This document shows positions 8,401 to 15,024 of a stretch of DNA of 20,483 nt, one piece after another. The notes beneath the pieces are model-generated. The model was given only the letters and a program-made list of their open reading frames with translations. It did not search any database and had not been told where the DNA came from. Where the stretch lies: positions 1 through 20,483 of the IMG/VR virus record IMGVR_UViG_3300035070_003110; one strand, 5' to 3'. The position numbers were made by a program, and so were the translations under genes. This DNA comes from a virus. Every line of letters starts with the position of its first letter. Positions within the stretch are counted from its first letter, which is position 1.

Positions 8401-11056
8401 CGCTTGTTATTTTAGCAGCTAAAGACTGCGTTCCGTTTGAACTAAATTTAGTTGTGTATTTAGTTCCTTCGCCTACTAAAAGAGCTCCTTGTCTACCAGG
8501 TGCGTCCTCGTAAACAACTCCAACTTCATAATCTCTAGCGCTCTTAACGCTTAATCCGCTGGAAGTCGATTTTTCTTTTTGAGTTACAGTTATATCAGCA
8601 GAAGCTTCTTGCTCAAAGCCAAATTCATAGTTACCATATATAAGTCTATTAGCGGTAACCTCTTGGGCTTTAGCTAAGGATGGTATACTATCAAAATGTC
8701 TTGATAATTGATTATTAGGTAGAGCCGAGTAAAAAGATCTTTTTGTAAACACCTGATCTTTTATATAATTAGGATCTGTACCAAAATCTTTTTTACGTAT
8801 TGTTTTTAAAGTATATACAGTTGAACTTATTGATTCTGTGTATAGCACTTCTACTTCAATAACATCTTCTTCCCCTTTTGGTATATTACCAACGGTTATT
8901 TCTGTTACTATATTTCTAGCCGCTTTATTATAGCCTTCTTTAAAATGCTCTTTTGAGTCATACTCATCAACTTCAAATACAGGTTCTGTAAAAAACGAGA
9001 ACGGGCTATATTCGCCATCTGAAAATTTCCATCTGTATGCAAATTGCGGAAATATTTCTTCAAAAGGAAGTATTTCTTTATCTGCATCAACAACGGCTTT
9101 AGTTGTTAACCTTTCCTTTGGGTGTGGCTTAATTACAGTTAGATCGCTATCTAAAAAGTTTCTTGAATATATTTTTGTTGGAACTGCCGAATGATTTGCT
9201 TTTTTCCACTTGTTAATATTAAGTTTACGTGGCTCATTTTTATCGTCTGTCCAGAACAACATTCCGTCAATGACGTTAATCCCTGTGATTAAGAAATCAG
9301 TAGAAAAACCTAAATCTCCACGTACTAATGTGTTTATAGCCCCTGAAGCGGGCACGTATTCATAAACTCCATCATAATCATTAGCGTGAATAAACCAATA
9401 GACGTTGCCACTTGACGCGTCTGCAATAGAGCCAATACACACAGCGCTTGTTCCAATACTTTCTGTAATTGTTTCTACAATATCCGGTGTTCCTGGAATT
9501 GCTGGTATAGCTGGTATTTCAGGTGTGCCTGGCACAGTTATTTGTCTGGGTATATTTAATATTGTGCCACTAGTTGGAGTTGGTGTTAAATCAGCTCGAA
9601 GGGTCAAAGTAAATTCTCCAGAGCTTTCAGTAACAGCATCAATTATAGTTGCATTGGTTGCTGTTATAGTTTCTCCAACACTTGGGTCTGGATTTTCAGC
9701 ATTAGCTTTAGTAACAACAACTTCTGCAGGCGTACCGCTTAAAGCGTTACTTCCACCAACGTACGCTAACTTATAAACCGCAGTTGGAGTAGACAAATTG
9801 GTTGTATCCGAAGTGTAAGTAGGCGCTGAAGAAAGAGTTACGTTGTTACCGTCTACAGCTGTTACACTTGGTATTACTGTGTCTTCTAATATAGATGGTT
9901 GTCTAAACCCGTAAAAGTCGCCTACAGCGAGATTGTTGGTGTTCATTGCAACAACATACGGGCTAGTTGTAACAACGGAACCAAATGTTGACACATTTCC
10001 TGCAAACTCATAAAATCTTTGAAAAGTTAAAACATCGCCATCTACATAGCTAAATGTGTCTGACGTTGTAAAACTATTTCCTTGATTCTGCGTTGAAGTT
10101 TGACCAACACCACCATTATCAAAAGTTATTATAAATGAATTATTATTAGCGTCTGTTAAAAGCAACTGCTCGTTGTGCTGAAAAGACGTATCGTTTTCAT
10201 CAAATAAAGTTCCAGCTGTTAGCGTATAATTAAAACCACCGGTAGTTGTTCCCGCAATAGGGTCCACCGGGCCATATATAGTATATGTGCCTACATTATT
10301 GCCATCAGGGTCGTGATCCGCATATGGAATTGTAATTAAAGTGTCTATTGTAATTAAATAGCCATCTTGCGTAGCATCATAAGCTCCAGCTGATGTTATT
10401 GTTACAGTTTGATTGCCTGATGCGGGTGGTGTGTAATTTGAAAAAGGATCGTAAAGATCTGCTGAGTGTAACCCAATTATGATTTTATCACCAACCTGTG
10501 GTGCATTACCAGGGTTGTTTTCTGTATATGGTGGAAAATTTCCTCTTATGTAAAAAGTAGTTGTGCTTGTTGGTAATAAACCATTTATACCATCAGTTGT
10601 TAAAGTTCCTATTACTACACCTTTTTTAACAGAAGCGCCGTCAGACCCAGCGTATCCTCCGGTTGTGGTCGTTGTGTTGTCAGAGCTAGAAAACGTTCCG
10701 TTTACTCTAATTGTTTGTGTAGCCGAAGCTGGCTGAGCGGGGCCCTGCTCTGTGTAAGAAACAACATTAAAATTATGGTTTTCAACTACAGTTGACTCAG
10801 GCACTGCTGGCACCGCTGGTACTTCAGGCGTTCCTGGTGTCCCAGGTGTTGTTACTGTTCTAGTGGTGGTTAAAGATCCGAAGCCTGGGCCTTTTAACTC
10901 ATTGCCTAATAAATTTTCAACAGTGCTAGCGTCTGATGATTCTGAAGTGCCTATATTTACATTTAAAGCATCTCGATATTCTCCGGGACTAATTAGCCGT
11001 TCGTCTAAATCTTTATTTAAACGACCTGCTAAAAATGTATTTTTAATTTCTGGCAT
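5417..11056 (-). CDS. Giant tail nozzle / stabilisation ('muzzle'-type) protein with an inserted beta-rich segment
   Basis: This is 1879 residues, far longer than T7 gp12, which closes the T7 tail. The start MPEIKNTFLAGRLNKDLDER, followed by GEYRDALNV, is a recurrent opening of large tail proteins in crAss-like and marine short-tailed phages, where they form the distal tail tube or muzzle. Blade-like segments follow, such as GNVYWFIHAND and LFWTDDKNEPRKLNI (about residue 600), then FAYRWKFSDGEYSPFSFFTE, consistent with beta-propeller and beta-sandwich folds. Residues about 89-505 form a Thr/Ser/Asn-rich beta segment bracketed by two similar hinges, PGTPGTPEVPAVPAVPE (71-87) and PGTPEIPAIPAIPGTP (about 507-522), which looks like an insertion. 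The gene lies 3 bases after the second ring protein and 3 bases before the adhesin, as expected for a tail-assembly series. The exact family name is inferred from context and recognition, not a search. Confidence 0.8.
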   Translation of the reverse strand: MPEIKNTFLAGRLNKDLDERLISPGEYRDALNVNIGTSESSDASTVENLLGNELKGPGFGSLTTTRTVTTPGTPGTPEVPAVPAVPESTVVENHNFNVVSYTEQGPAQPASATQTIRVNGTFSSSDNTTTTTGGYAGSDGASVKKGVVIGTLTTDGINGLLPTSTTTFYIRGNFPPYTENNPGNAPQVGDKIIIGLHSADLYDPFSNYTPPASGNQTVTITSAGAYDATQDGYLITIDTLITIPYADHDPDGNNVGTYTIYGPVDPIAGTTTGGFNYTLTAGTLFDENDTSFQHNEQLLLTDANNNSFIITFDNGGVGQTSTQNQGNSFTTSDTFSYVDGDVLTFQRFYEFAGNVSTFGSVVTTSPYVVAMNTNNLAVGDFYGFRQPSILEDTVIPSVTAVDGNNVTLSSAPTYTSDTTNLSTPTAVYKLAYVGGSNALSGTPAEVVVTKANAENPDPSVGETITATNATIIDAVTESSGEFTLTLRADLTPTPTSGTILNIPRQITVPGTPEIPAIPAIPGTPDIVETITESIGTSAVCIGSIADASSGNVYWFIHANDYDGVYEYVPASGAINTLVRGDLGFSTDFLITGINVIDGMLFWTDDKNEPRKLNINKWKKANHSAVPTKIYSRNFLDSDLTVIKPHPKERLTTKAVVDADKEILPFEEIFPQFAYRWKFSDGEYSPFSFFTEPVFEVDEYDSKEHFKEGYNKAARNIVTEITVGNIPKGEEDVIEVEVLYTESISSTVYTLKTIRKKDFGTDPNYIKDQVFTKRSFYSALPNNQLSRHFDSIPSLAKAQEVTANRLIYGNYEFGFEQEASADITVTQKEKSTSSGLSVKSARDYEVGVVYEDAPGRQGALLVGEGTKYTTKFSSNGTQSLAAKITSAAPDWATHFKYYVKDSSNDHHNFPVYNTFNDGDGDKDNSEFIWLQIDSNDRNKVSEDTFIIPRRHTHGDLITGNGTNSLAFTKQSSGITDGSLSNINFNVDKSYNEETRDTTIWAPGVAGSADQSFVNNGVNSTINNSDWIFTCAVAGKYSFEFEGNLSFVRLTKGFTVGNDAAYIEPYASFQKAKSGQSFGSLNHSFENSAKFKITRIRESGNKDRDFRFYVTVEYDLEVNDRVRPFIFKNRSRRKGNVYMDIVDTTFKTLFTPVDPNATAPPVEQFNYIVKNLSKHRIIEIENEAPDIVKNQLPVETRKVANTVKYDYSGSGGKTVFLNSVGFQAANDTEAAEGTLTNSTELFYEASENNNGYKNIPLISAINNILAFENLGSLQVADDVSEIQPAEFVQTIDVSELEGGLWYGVGDIGTSNTVKSIANKIKILEISLGFSQFNITNNYDVRDVLKIVLEEPVGVDPYRKDFAIFKGDITENALKNIQGSFFAKVKRSTSNKNFTVRKTLLGKEIKVPVGLHNLPTGQSTFNDENEVNTLQTIWFETVPEIEDSNLNLFWEASKSIPIAEHGNTQTLDFYNCIAFVKDGVFLETQRVFDKFNSVQMAKGVRVNVPQENYAKERRKAGLIFSGIYNSRTGTNRLNEFVYSDGITKDLEPNYGSLQKLHTRDTNLVALCESKVFTIMADKDILYSGSGNPQVVASNRVLGQTTPFLGDFGIGLDPSSFASYANRMYFTDRPRGSVIRISTDGITEISESGMSDFFRDKLNSNSSKLIGSYDSYNGQYLLSLDDYSLTFSEDQKGWVSRVSYVPEAGVSVNNIFYTFNQGDIWQHNSVNVNRNNFYNVQYKSYLTTVFNQEPSAIKSFKTINYEGTAGWQVPFILTDQQAGYVIDFENKEGKWYNNINGISNVNVITELNNLIDPNGPIDFYKKDNLKSISNGLANNEDAYEFSIQSNSSQNEYLGIGPMVSATLVNGNPPSEPSGNTTITFNVQ
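9495..9532 (-). repeat. Inner copy of the Pro-hinge direct repeat in the muzzle gene
   Basis: By hand alignment this 38-base stretch matches 10800-10837 at about 29 of 38 positions, in the same orientation and frame. Most differences are third-position changes. It encodes a PGTPEIPAIPAIP-type hinge at the C-terminal border of the putative insertion. Confidence 0.7.
10800..10837 (-). repeat. Outer copy of the Pro-hinge direct repeat in the muzzle gene
   Basis: This is the partner of 9495-9532 and encodes a PGTPEVPAVPAVPE-type hinge at the N-terminal border of the putative insertion. The two copies are about 1.3 kb apart. This copy is richer in C and G at third positions than its partner, so the duplication is not very recent or the copies had different sources. 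Confidence 0.7.
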
Positions 11057-11059
11057 ACT

Positions 11060-12001
11060 TTAGTGTTTTATCCATTTAGATTTGCCTCTTAGCACTTGAG
11101 CCATCTCTTCAGATTTATAGTTAGTTAACCTTATTTTTGTATTTCGCATTTTAGCACTTGCTTCTTTTTTGTATAAAGCAACTCCTGGCGCAGCAGATGG
11201 TCTTAGCTTGGCTAAATTGTACAACATGTAAGCATATAGAGCGTCTTCAGCAAGCTTTGGCACATAAACCTTAGATAAGTCCCCATCGTCTGATAAGCCA
11301 TCAGAAATGTAGTCTAAAACAATTAGCTCATTTTGCTTAACCCCTCCGTCAAAAAATATTACGCCGTTTACTTTATCAATATAGAATGTGCTGGCTGCCG
11401 ACATATGTTCTGGGTTAGCGCCAAACTTCTTATTAAAGTAGTCGAAGTTATCGTCATTGTAATTATTTCTGTAATAATCATTAGCCTCTAGGTTAACATC
11501 ACGGACGTCTGGATTCTGAAATCTGCTAATTGTATTAGAAGCAGAAGCCTCTTCTATATTACCGTCAGCATCGTAAGTATAGTCGTAGTCGCTGTCTTGT
11601 AATGGAGCGGTGGGGTTACCGGTTTTTCTGCCTGGTAATAAAGGTTTTTTATTGCCTAGTTTATCAATGCAAGATACTTTTACATAAGAAACGTAATCTT
11701 GTGGCAATGGTATTTGTCTAGCTGGGTTTAATTCAACCTCAATGCTTTTTTCAGAGTGCAAAACATCATAGCTAAACTCTTGTAATCCTCTTTGTGCCCA
11801 AAAAGCAACTTCGTACTCAGGCACTTTAGCTAAAATTTTATCGTCACCTATATAAGCAACTACAAAGTTGTTTATTACGTCCTCTAAGCTTGTTCTTTGA
11901 TAATAGCCTAAGCCCTTAAAATCTGCGGGGATGTTGTCTGTATCGTTTTCAAACTTTGCGTAATAATTTTTTTCAGTATATATTTTGTTTAACTCAGCCA
12001 T
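11060..12001 (-). CDS. Tail ring / adaptor protein (tail tubular-like, P22 gp4 / T7 gp11 type)
   Basis: This 313-residue protein is likely one of the ring proteins that extend the portal into the short tail. The N-terminus (MAELNKIYTEKNYYAKFEND) is followed by a helical stretch LEDVINNFVVAYIG and EVAFWAQRGLQEFSYDVLHS, a pattern typical of tail tubular/adaptor proteins. The central part, with QIPLPQDYVSYVKVSCID, resembles the beta core of that family. The C-terminal helix (residues about 255-313, LAEDALYAYMLYNLAKLRP then AMRNTKIRLTNY) is also usual for these proteins. Its ATG overlaps the stop of the preceding ring gene by one base (TAATG at 11999-12003), and the muzzle gene follows after 3 bases. 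The position between another ring protein and the muzzle agrees with crAss-like gene order. Which ring it forms in the tail cannot be told from sequence alone. Confidence 0.75.
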   Translation of the reverse strand: MAELNKIYTEKNYYAKFENDTDNIPADFKGLGYYQRTSLEDVINNFVVAYIGDDKILAKVPEYEVAFWAQRGLQEFSYDVLHSEKSIEVELNPARQIPLPQDYVSYVKVSCIDKLGNKKPLLPGRKTGNPTAPLQDSDYDYTYDADGNIEEASASNTISRFQNPDVRDVNLEANDYYRNNYNDDNFDYFNKKFGANPEHMSAASTFYIDKVNGVIFFDGGVKQNELIVLDYISDGLSDDGDLSKVYVPKLAEDALYAYMLYNLAKLRPSAAPGVALYKKEASAKMRNTKIRLTNYKSEEMAQVLRGKSKWIKH

Positions 12002-12699
12002 TATCGTTCAGATTGTGTTACTTGTTGTTCTTTTTGTGCAGCCGCTTGAGCTACGTCTATTGATTTAGTAGATAAGCCAGCGTATTGACATATCTTAAGT
12101 ACCAATTCAGTTATTTCCGATGGATGCAACTCAAAATCTGTTGACGTGTTTGCGTTATATACAGCTTTACCGTTAACAGTTAAATAACTCCAATTAACTT
12201 CAGCTGGTATTCTTACGTAACTTAAGTTAATTTCAGTAACCCCAGTAGATGGCGAAACAACTAACCCGCCTTCATGGCGTGCGTATATAGGGTTTTTAAC
12301 TGTTGGCTTTGTTAGCTTAGATTTATTTACATATAAAAAGTCTTTAGTTGAAACTTCTGTTGCAAAAGTATTATTTAAAGAAATTGCTATTAGCGAATAA
12401 AAATTACTAGGGTAAGCAAAATAACTGCTAGTAGGAACCCCACTCGAGTTGCTAAAAGTTATCGCTGATAAAGTATCTTCGTTTTCAAAAAAAGATATTT
12501 TTTCCTCAACATTCTTTTGAATATCAGAGTAATCTGAATCGTTTGAAGGAACATAATTTCTTAAAGAAAAGTACCCTCCAAAAATTTCATTTTGGGCTTG
12601 GTTTGCAAATAAGTTAAACTCTACAGGAGGTAAATAACCCCGCTGCTCTTTATTAAGTATTTTTTGCACTGTTTGATAAACTCTATCTATACCTACCAT
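12001..12699 (-). CDS. Portal-proximal ring / head-tail connector protein
   Basis: This 232-residue protein begins MVGIDRVYQTVQKILNKEQR, then GYLPPVEFNLFANQAQNEIF, an opening I associate with ring proteins of crAss-like and related phages. The middle is beta-rich (about 85-180). The C-terminal segment DFELHPSEITELVLKICQY is followed by a Gln/Ala-rich helix (AQAAAQKEQQ), the usual end of these connector proteins. It is cotranscribed and coupled (TAATG) with the second ring gene. There is a 57-base gap upstream holding a hairpin. The role as head-tail connector rests on gene order and general resemblance. A tail completion protein is the main alternative. Confidence 0.7.
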   Translation of the reverse strand: MVGIDRVYQTVQKILNKEQRGYLPPVEFNLFANQAQNEIFGGYFSLRNYVPSNDSDYSDIQKNVEEKISFFENEDTLSAITFSNSSGVPTSSYFAYPSNFYSLIAISLNNTFATEVSTKDFLYVNKSKLTKPTVKNPIYARHEGGLVVSPSTGVTEINLSYVRIPAEVNWSYLTVNGKAVYNANTSTDFELHPSEITELVLKICQYAGLSTKSIDVAQAAAQKEQQVTQSER

Positions 12700-12721
12700 T
12701 GATTTGTTTTATTAATTAGAT

Positions 12722-12749
12722 GGTTATGATTAAACGAATAATCATAACC
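12722..12749 (-). promoter_or_regulatory. Perfect 10-bp hairpin between the 241-residue gene and the ring gene
   Basis: The arms GGTTATGATT and AATCATAACC pair perfectly around an 8-base loop. The hairpin lies 7 bases after the stop of the 241-residue gene and about 22 bases before the ATG of the ring gene. No T-run follows on either strand and the stem is AT-rich, so it is a poor terminator. It may be an RNA-processing or translation-control element, or a protein binding site. Confidence 0.5.
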
Positions 12750-12756
12750 TGGTGTT

Positions 12757-13482
12757 TTATGAAAGTTTCTTTTCAATAGCTTTCATAACGTCTACGCCTT
12801 CATCTGTTTTTAAGAATCGTGCAAACGCTGCATATGGGTGTTCATCAAATGGAACTGTCATAATTTTTTTACTATTAGTTGACCATTTGAATATTGTGTT
12901 GTCGTCTGTTAATTTAACGATGCCAGCTTCGACACATCGGTTTGCTAAATTACGAAGTTTAATATCTTCGTCCTGTGCTACTTCAATAAATAGCTTAGGC
13001 ATGTTTCTAGCAAACATATAACAATCTCTTTTAATTTCTTTAGAAGACATTTTAGTTACATCAGAACCAATTTCAGTTCTTAATATAGCTTCTAAATGCT
13101 CTATATCAAGCTCTTGGACTAGTTTTAATGCTTCTAGTTCTAGTTCTATAATATCTATGTCATCTATAGCTTCTTGTACAAAATCAATTTCTTCCCATAG
13201 GTTAAACCTGTCTGGGTGATGAAGTGAAAGCAATTGTTGTAATAAAGGCTGGTTTCTTGGCACTGTTAAAACACCATCAACAAATACGATGTGCTCTAGC
13301 TTTGCAAAACCGTCTTGTTCATCCACAAATAAAGATCGTTGATTAGTAGAGTATCTTAATTCTCTATTGACACCTTTTTCTTCGTCAAAGAACAAAAGCC
13401 CTGTGCTTTTTATTTTATAAGTTAACGGCGACATACCGTTTTTAAGAACATAAGTTCTATCTTTAATTTCCCAATTTTTCAT
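12757..13482 (-). CDS. Uncharacterised conserved-looking structural-module protein
   Basis: This 241-residue protein has no named family that I can support. The first 85 residues look beta-rich, with MKNWEIKDRTYVLKNGMSPL, LLFFDEEKG and two further strand pairs. The rest is mostly helical and acidic (FVQEAIDDIDIIELELEALK), ending in EHPYAAFARFLKTDEG and a helix. I recall similar proteins near the capsid genes of crAss-like and other Bacteroidota phages, always without a function. It lies between the capsid terminator and the ring genes, so head completion, capsid decoration or tail attachment are all possible. The start at 13480-13482 lies only about 22 bases from the terminator T-run and has no Shine-Dalgarno site, so it must rely on read-through or on a promoter I cannot see. 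There is no signal peptide or membrane segment. Confidence 0.75.
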   Translation of the reverse strand: MKNWEIKDRTYVLKNGMSPLTYKIKSTGLLFFDEEKGVNRELRYSTNQRSLFVDEQDGFAKLEHIVFVDGVLTVPRNQPLLQQLLSLHHPDRFNLWEEIDFVQEAIDDIDIIELELEALKLVQELDIEHLEAILRTEIGSDVTKMSSKEIKRDCYMFARNMPKLFIEVAQDEDIKLRNLANRCVEAGIVKLTDDNTIFKWSTNSKKIMTVPFDEHPYAAFARFLKTDEGVDVMKAIEKKLS

Positions 13483-13504
13483 ATATAATTTAATAAGATA
13501 ATTT

Positions 13505-13550
13505 AAAAAAAATAACTGAAGGGGCGACCGTTAAGCCACCCCACAGTTAT
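13505..13550 (-). terminator. Factor-independent terminator right after the capsid gene
   Basis: On the minus strand, ATAACTG (13550-13544) and GGGG (13542-13539) pair with CCCC (13524-13521) and CAGTTAT (13518-13512). A small internal bulge and four inner pairs including two wobbles extend the stem. Eight T's follow directly (13512-13505). It starts 9 bases after the capsid gene's first TAG. This is a textbook terminator shape and the only strong one I found in the window. Confidence 0.85.
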
Positions 13551-13559
13551 ATTAATCTA

Positions 13560-15008
13560 CTACTTCAATAAGAAGAAGTTGTTTGCACCTTGAGTAATCA
13601 AACATCTTTCAGATAAGAAATTAACTCGCATCTCATCTACAGAAGAAGTATAAGCTCCTCCAACAGATCCAGTGATCCAAGTTTTCATTTTTCTATCATC
13701 AGTTTCAGATGAACGATAACGGATGTGTAAGAATGGACGCTTGATGTTTTTACCAAGATCTTGATCGTACACAGTAGAGGTACCTGCAGGAATAATAGCT
13801 CCTTCAACATCTCCAAATCCACCGCGAGTTGCGAAGTCATTTAGATATTTCCAGTCAGTTTTGTAGAAGTCATAAGAACCTCTGCGGAAACCGCTAAATC
13901 CTAGGTTAAGAGCCATGTCTTCAGAGTTATTAAATACTCCGTAAGAAGTACCTCCTGCTCCGTAAGAATTTTTAGCTGCTAATGCATCGTCAATTGATAA
14001 AGATAAAGCACGGTTACTATAGATCATATTTTCTTCAATAGATCCGTTTTTATCCAATTGCTTAAGGATGCTGTCAAAACCAGTCATGTCAGTACCTAGA
14101 TCTGTAGAAAGACCTCCGTATACATTTCCACGCGCTTCTAATGCAGCAAAGAATCCTTCAGAACCAGAATAAGTTCCAATATCAGATCCTGCTCCAGCAG
14201 TTTTTACTGCTTCAACCATAGTCATTTCTAAGTTGTCTTCAAAACGTAAACGAGTTTCGTGCTCAGACTTTAGGTACCATAGGTATCCGCTAGCTCCGTT
14301 TTCTGAAGCAACTTCAATCCATCCGATTTGTGCAGTGTCAGAACCATTAACAGCATAGTTATCTTTTAAGATAATAGGCTTGTTAGTGTAAGAAGAGTAG
14401 TCAGAATCTACAGATCCAATCATTCCGTCAGTTCCTTTTGCAAATTCAGAACCATAAGCAAGCACGGTAGCATGGTCATAAGAAGCAGCTCCGGTAACAG
14501 CACCAAAGTTAGCAGCAGTATAACATACAGCTGTAAAGGTACCTGTGTCTCCTGCTCCAGCAGCTCCAGCAACTGTAACAACACCTTTTAATACAGGTCC
14601 AGTAGCAACGTTTGCGCTAGTTTGTCCTTGTACCATAATGGTTTGTCCAGCACGGAATATAGGTGCAGCACCAGCAGCATGTGCAGATCCATCGGCGTTA
14701 GCATCAAAAGTTACTGTAAATACAGTAGCTCCGTTAGCTCCAGCTGCTGCAAGAGCAACATTTTGGTAACGCGTGTGTAGACGACCTTGCTCTACCCAAC
14801 GAATTTCGTCAGATGTAGATGGCATTTCAGCTGATACCATACGTAGGAAAGAAGAGATAGAACGGTTTCCGTAAATTTCAGCTTCCTTTTCGTATACGTC
14901 AGGTAAAAATTGTTTTGTAAAATCGAAATCATTAATGTAATTTCCTTGAAATAATACTCCCTTAGTTGCTGAGGGAGATAAGTGTTCAATGCCAGTAGTT
15001 ATAGCCAT
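13560..15008 (-). CDS. Major capsid protein (HK97-fold, crAss-like/marine type)
   Basis: This 482-residue protein follows the portal and scaffold genes, as the capsid gene should. Sequence landmarks are an N-terminal arm (YEKEAEIYGNRSISSFLR then DEIRWVEQGRLHTRY), an Ala/Gly-rich beta segment (about 85-180) likely holding the E-loop and an inserted domain, then QIGWIEVASENGASGYLWYL and a helix HETRLRFEDNLEMTMVEAVK typical of the spine helix. It ends SERCLITQGANNFFLL. Codon use differs from its neighbours, with many CGT, ATC, CAC and GCT codons, as expected for the most abundant virion protein. It ends in two adjacent TAG codons, whereas every other complete gene here ends in TAA, and a strong terminator follows at once. 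The start has no Shine-Dalgarno site but has an A/T-rich leader. Confidence 0.88.
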   Translation of the reverse strand: MAITTGIEHLSPSATKGVLFQGNYINDFDFTKQFLPDVYEKEAEIYGNRSISSFLRMVSAEMPSTSDEIRWVEQGRLHTRYQNVALAAAGANGATVFTVTFDANADGSAHAAGAAPIFRAGQTIMVQGQTSANVATGPVLKGVVTVAGAAGAGDTGTFTAVCYTAANFGAVTGAASYDHATVLAYGSEFAKGTDGMIGSVDSDYSSYTNKPIILKDNYAVNGSDTAQIGWIEVASENGASGYLWYLKSEHETRLRFEDNLEMTMVEAVKTAGAGSDIGTYSGSEGFFAALEARGNVYGGLSTDLGTDMTGFDSILKQLDKNGSIEENMIYSNRALSLSIDDALAAKNSYGAGGTSYGVFNNSEDMALNLGFSGFRRGSYDFYKTDWKYLNDFATRGGFGDVEGAIIPAGTSTVYDQDLGKNIKRPFLHIRYRSSETDDRKMKTWITGSVGGAYTSSVDEMRVNFLSERCLITQGANNFFLLK

Positions 15009-15024
15009 TGTAATAAATTTTTAG

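Noticed and set aside
12722-12749. Factor-independent terminator
   Set aside because: The stem is AT-rich and no T-run follows on either strand.
12752-13021. Plus-strand 89-codon gene
   Set aside because: Antisense to the 241-residue gene, which fits the single-strand gene order and has a regular composition.
13483-13559. Promoter for the tail genes between the capsid terminator and the 241-residue gene
   Set aside because: I see no Bacteroidota-type -33/-7 pair or phage consensus there; the AT-rich stretch alone is not enough.
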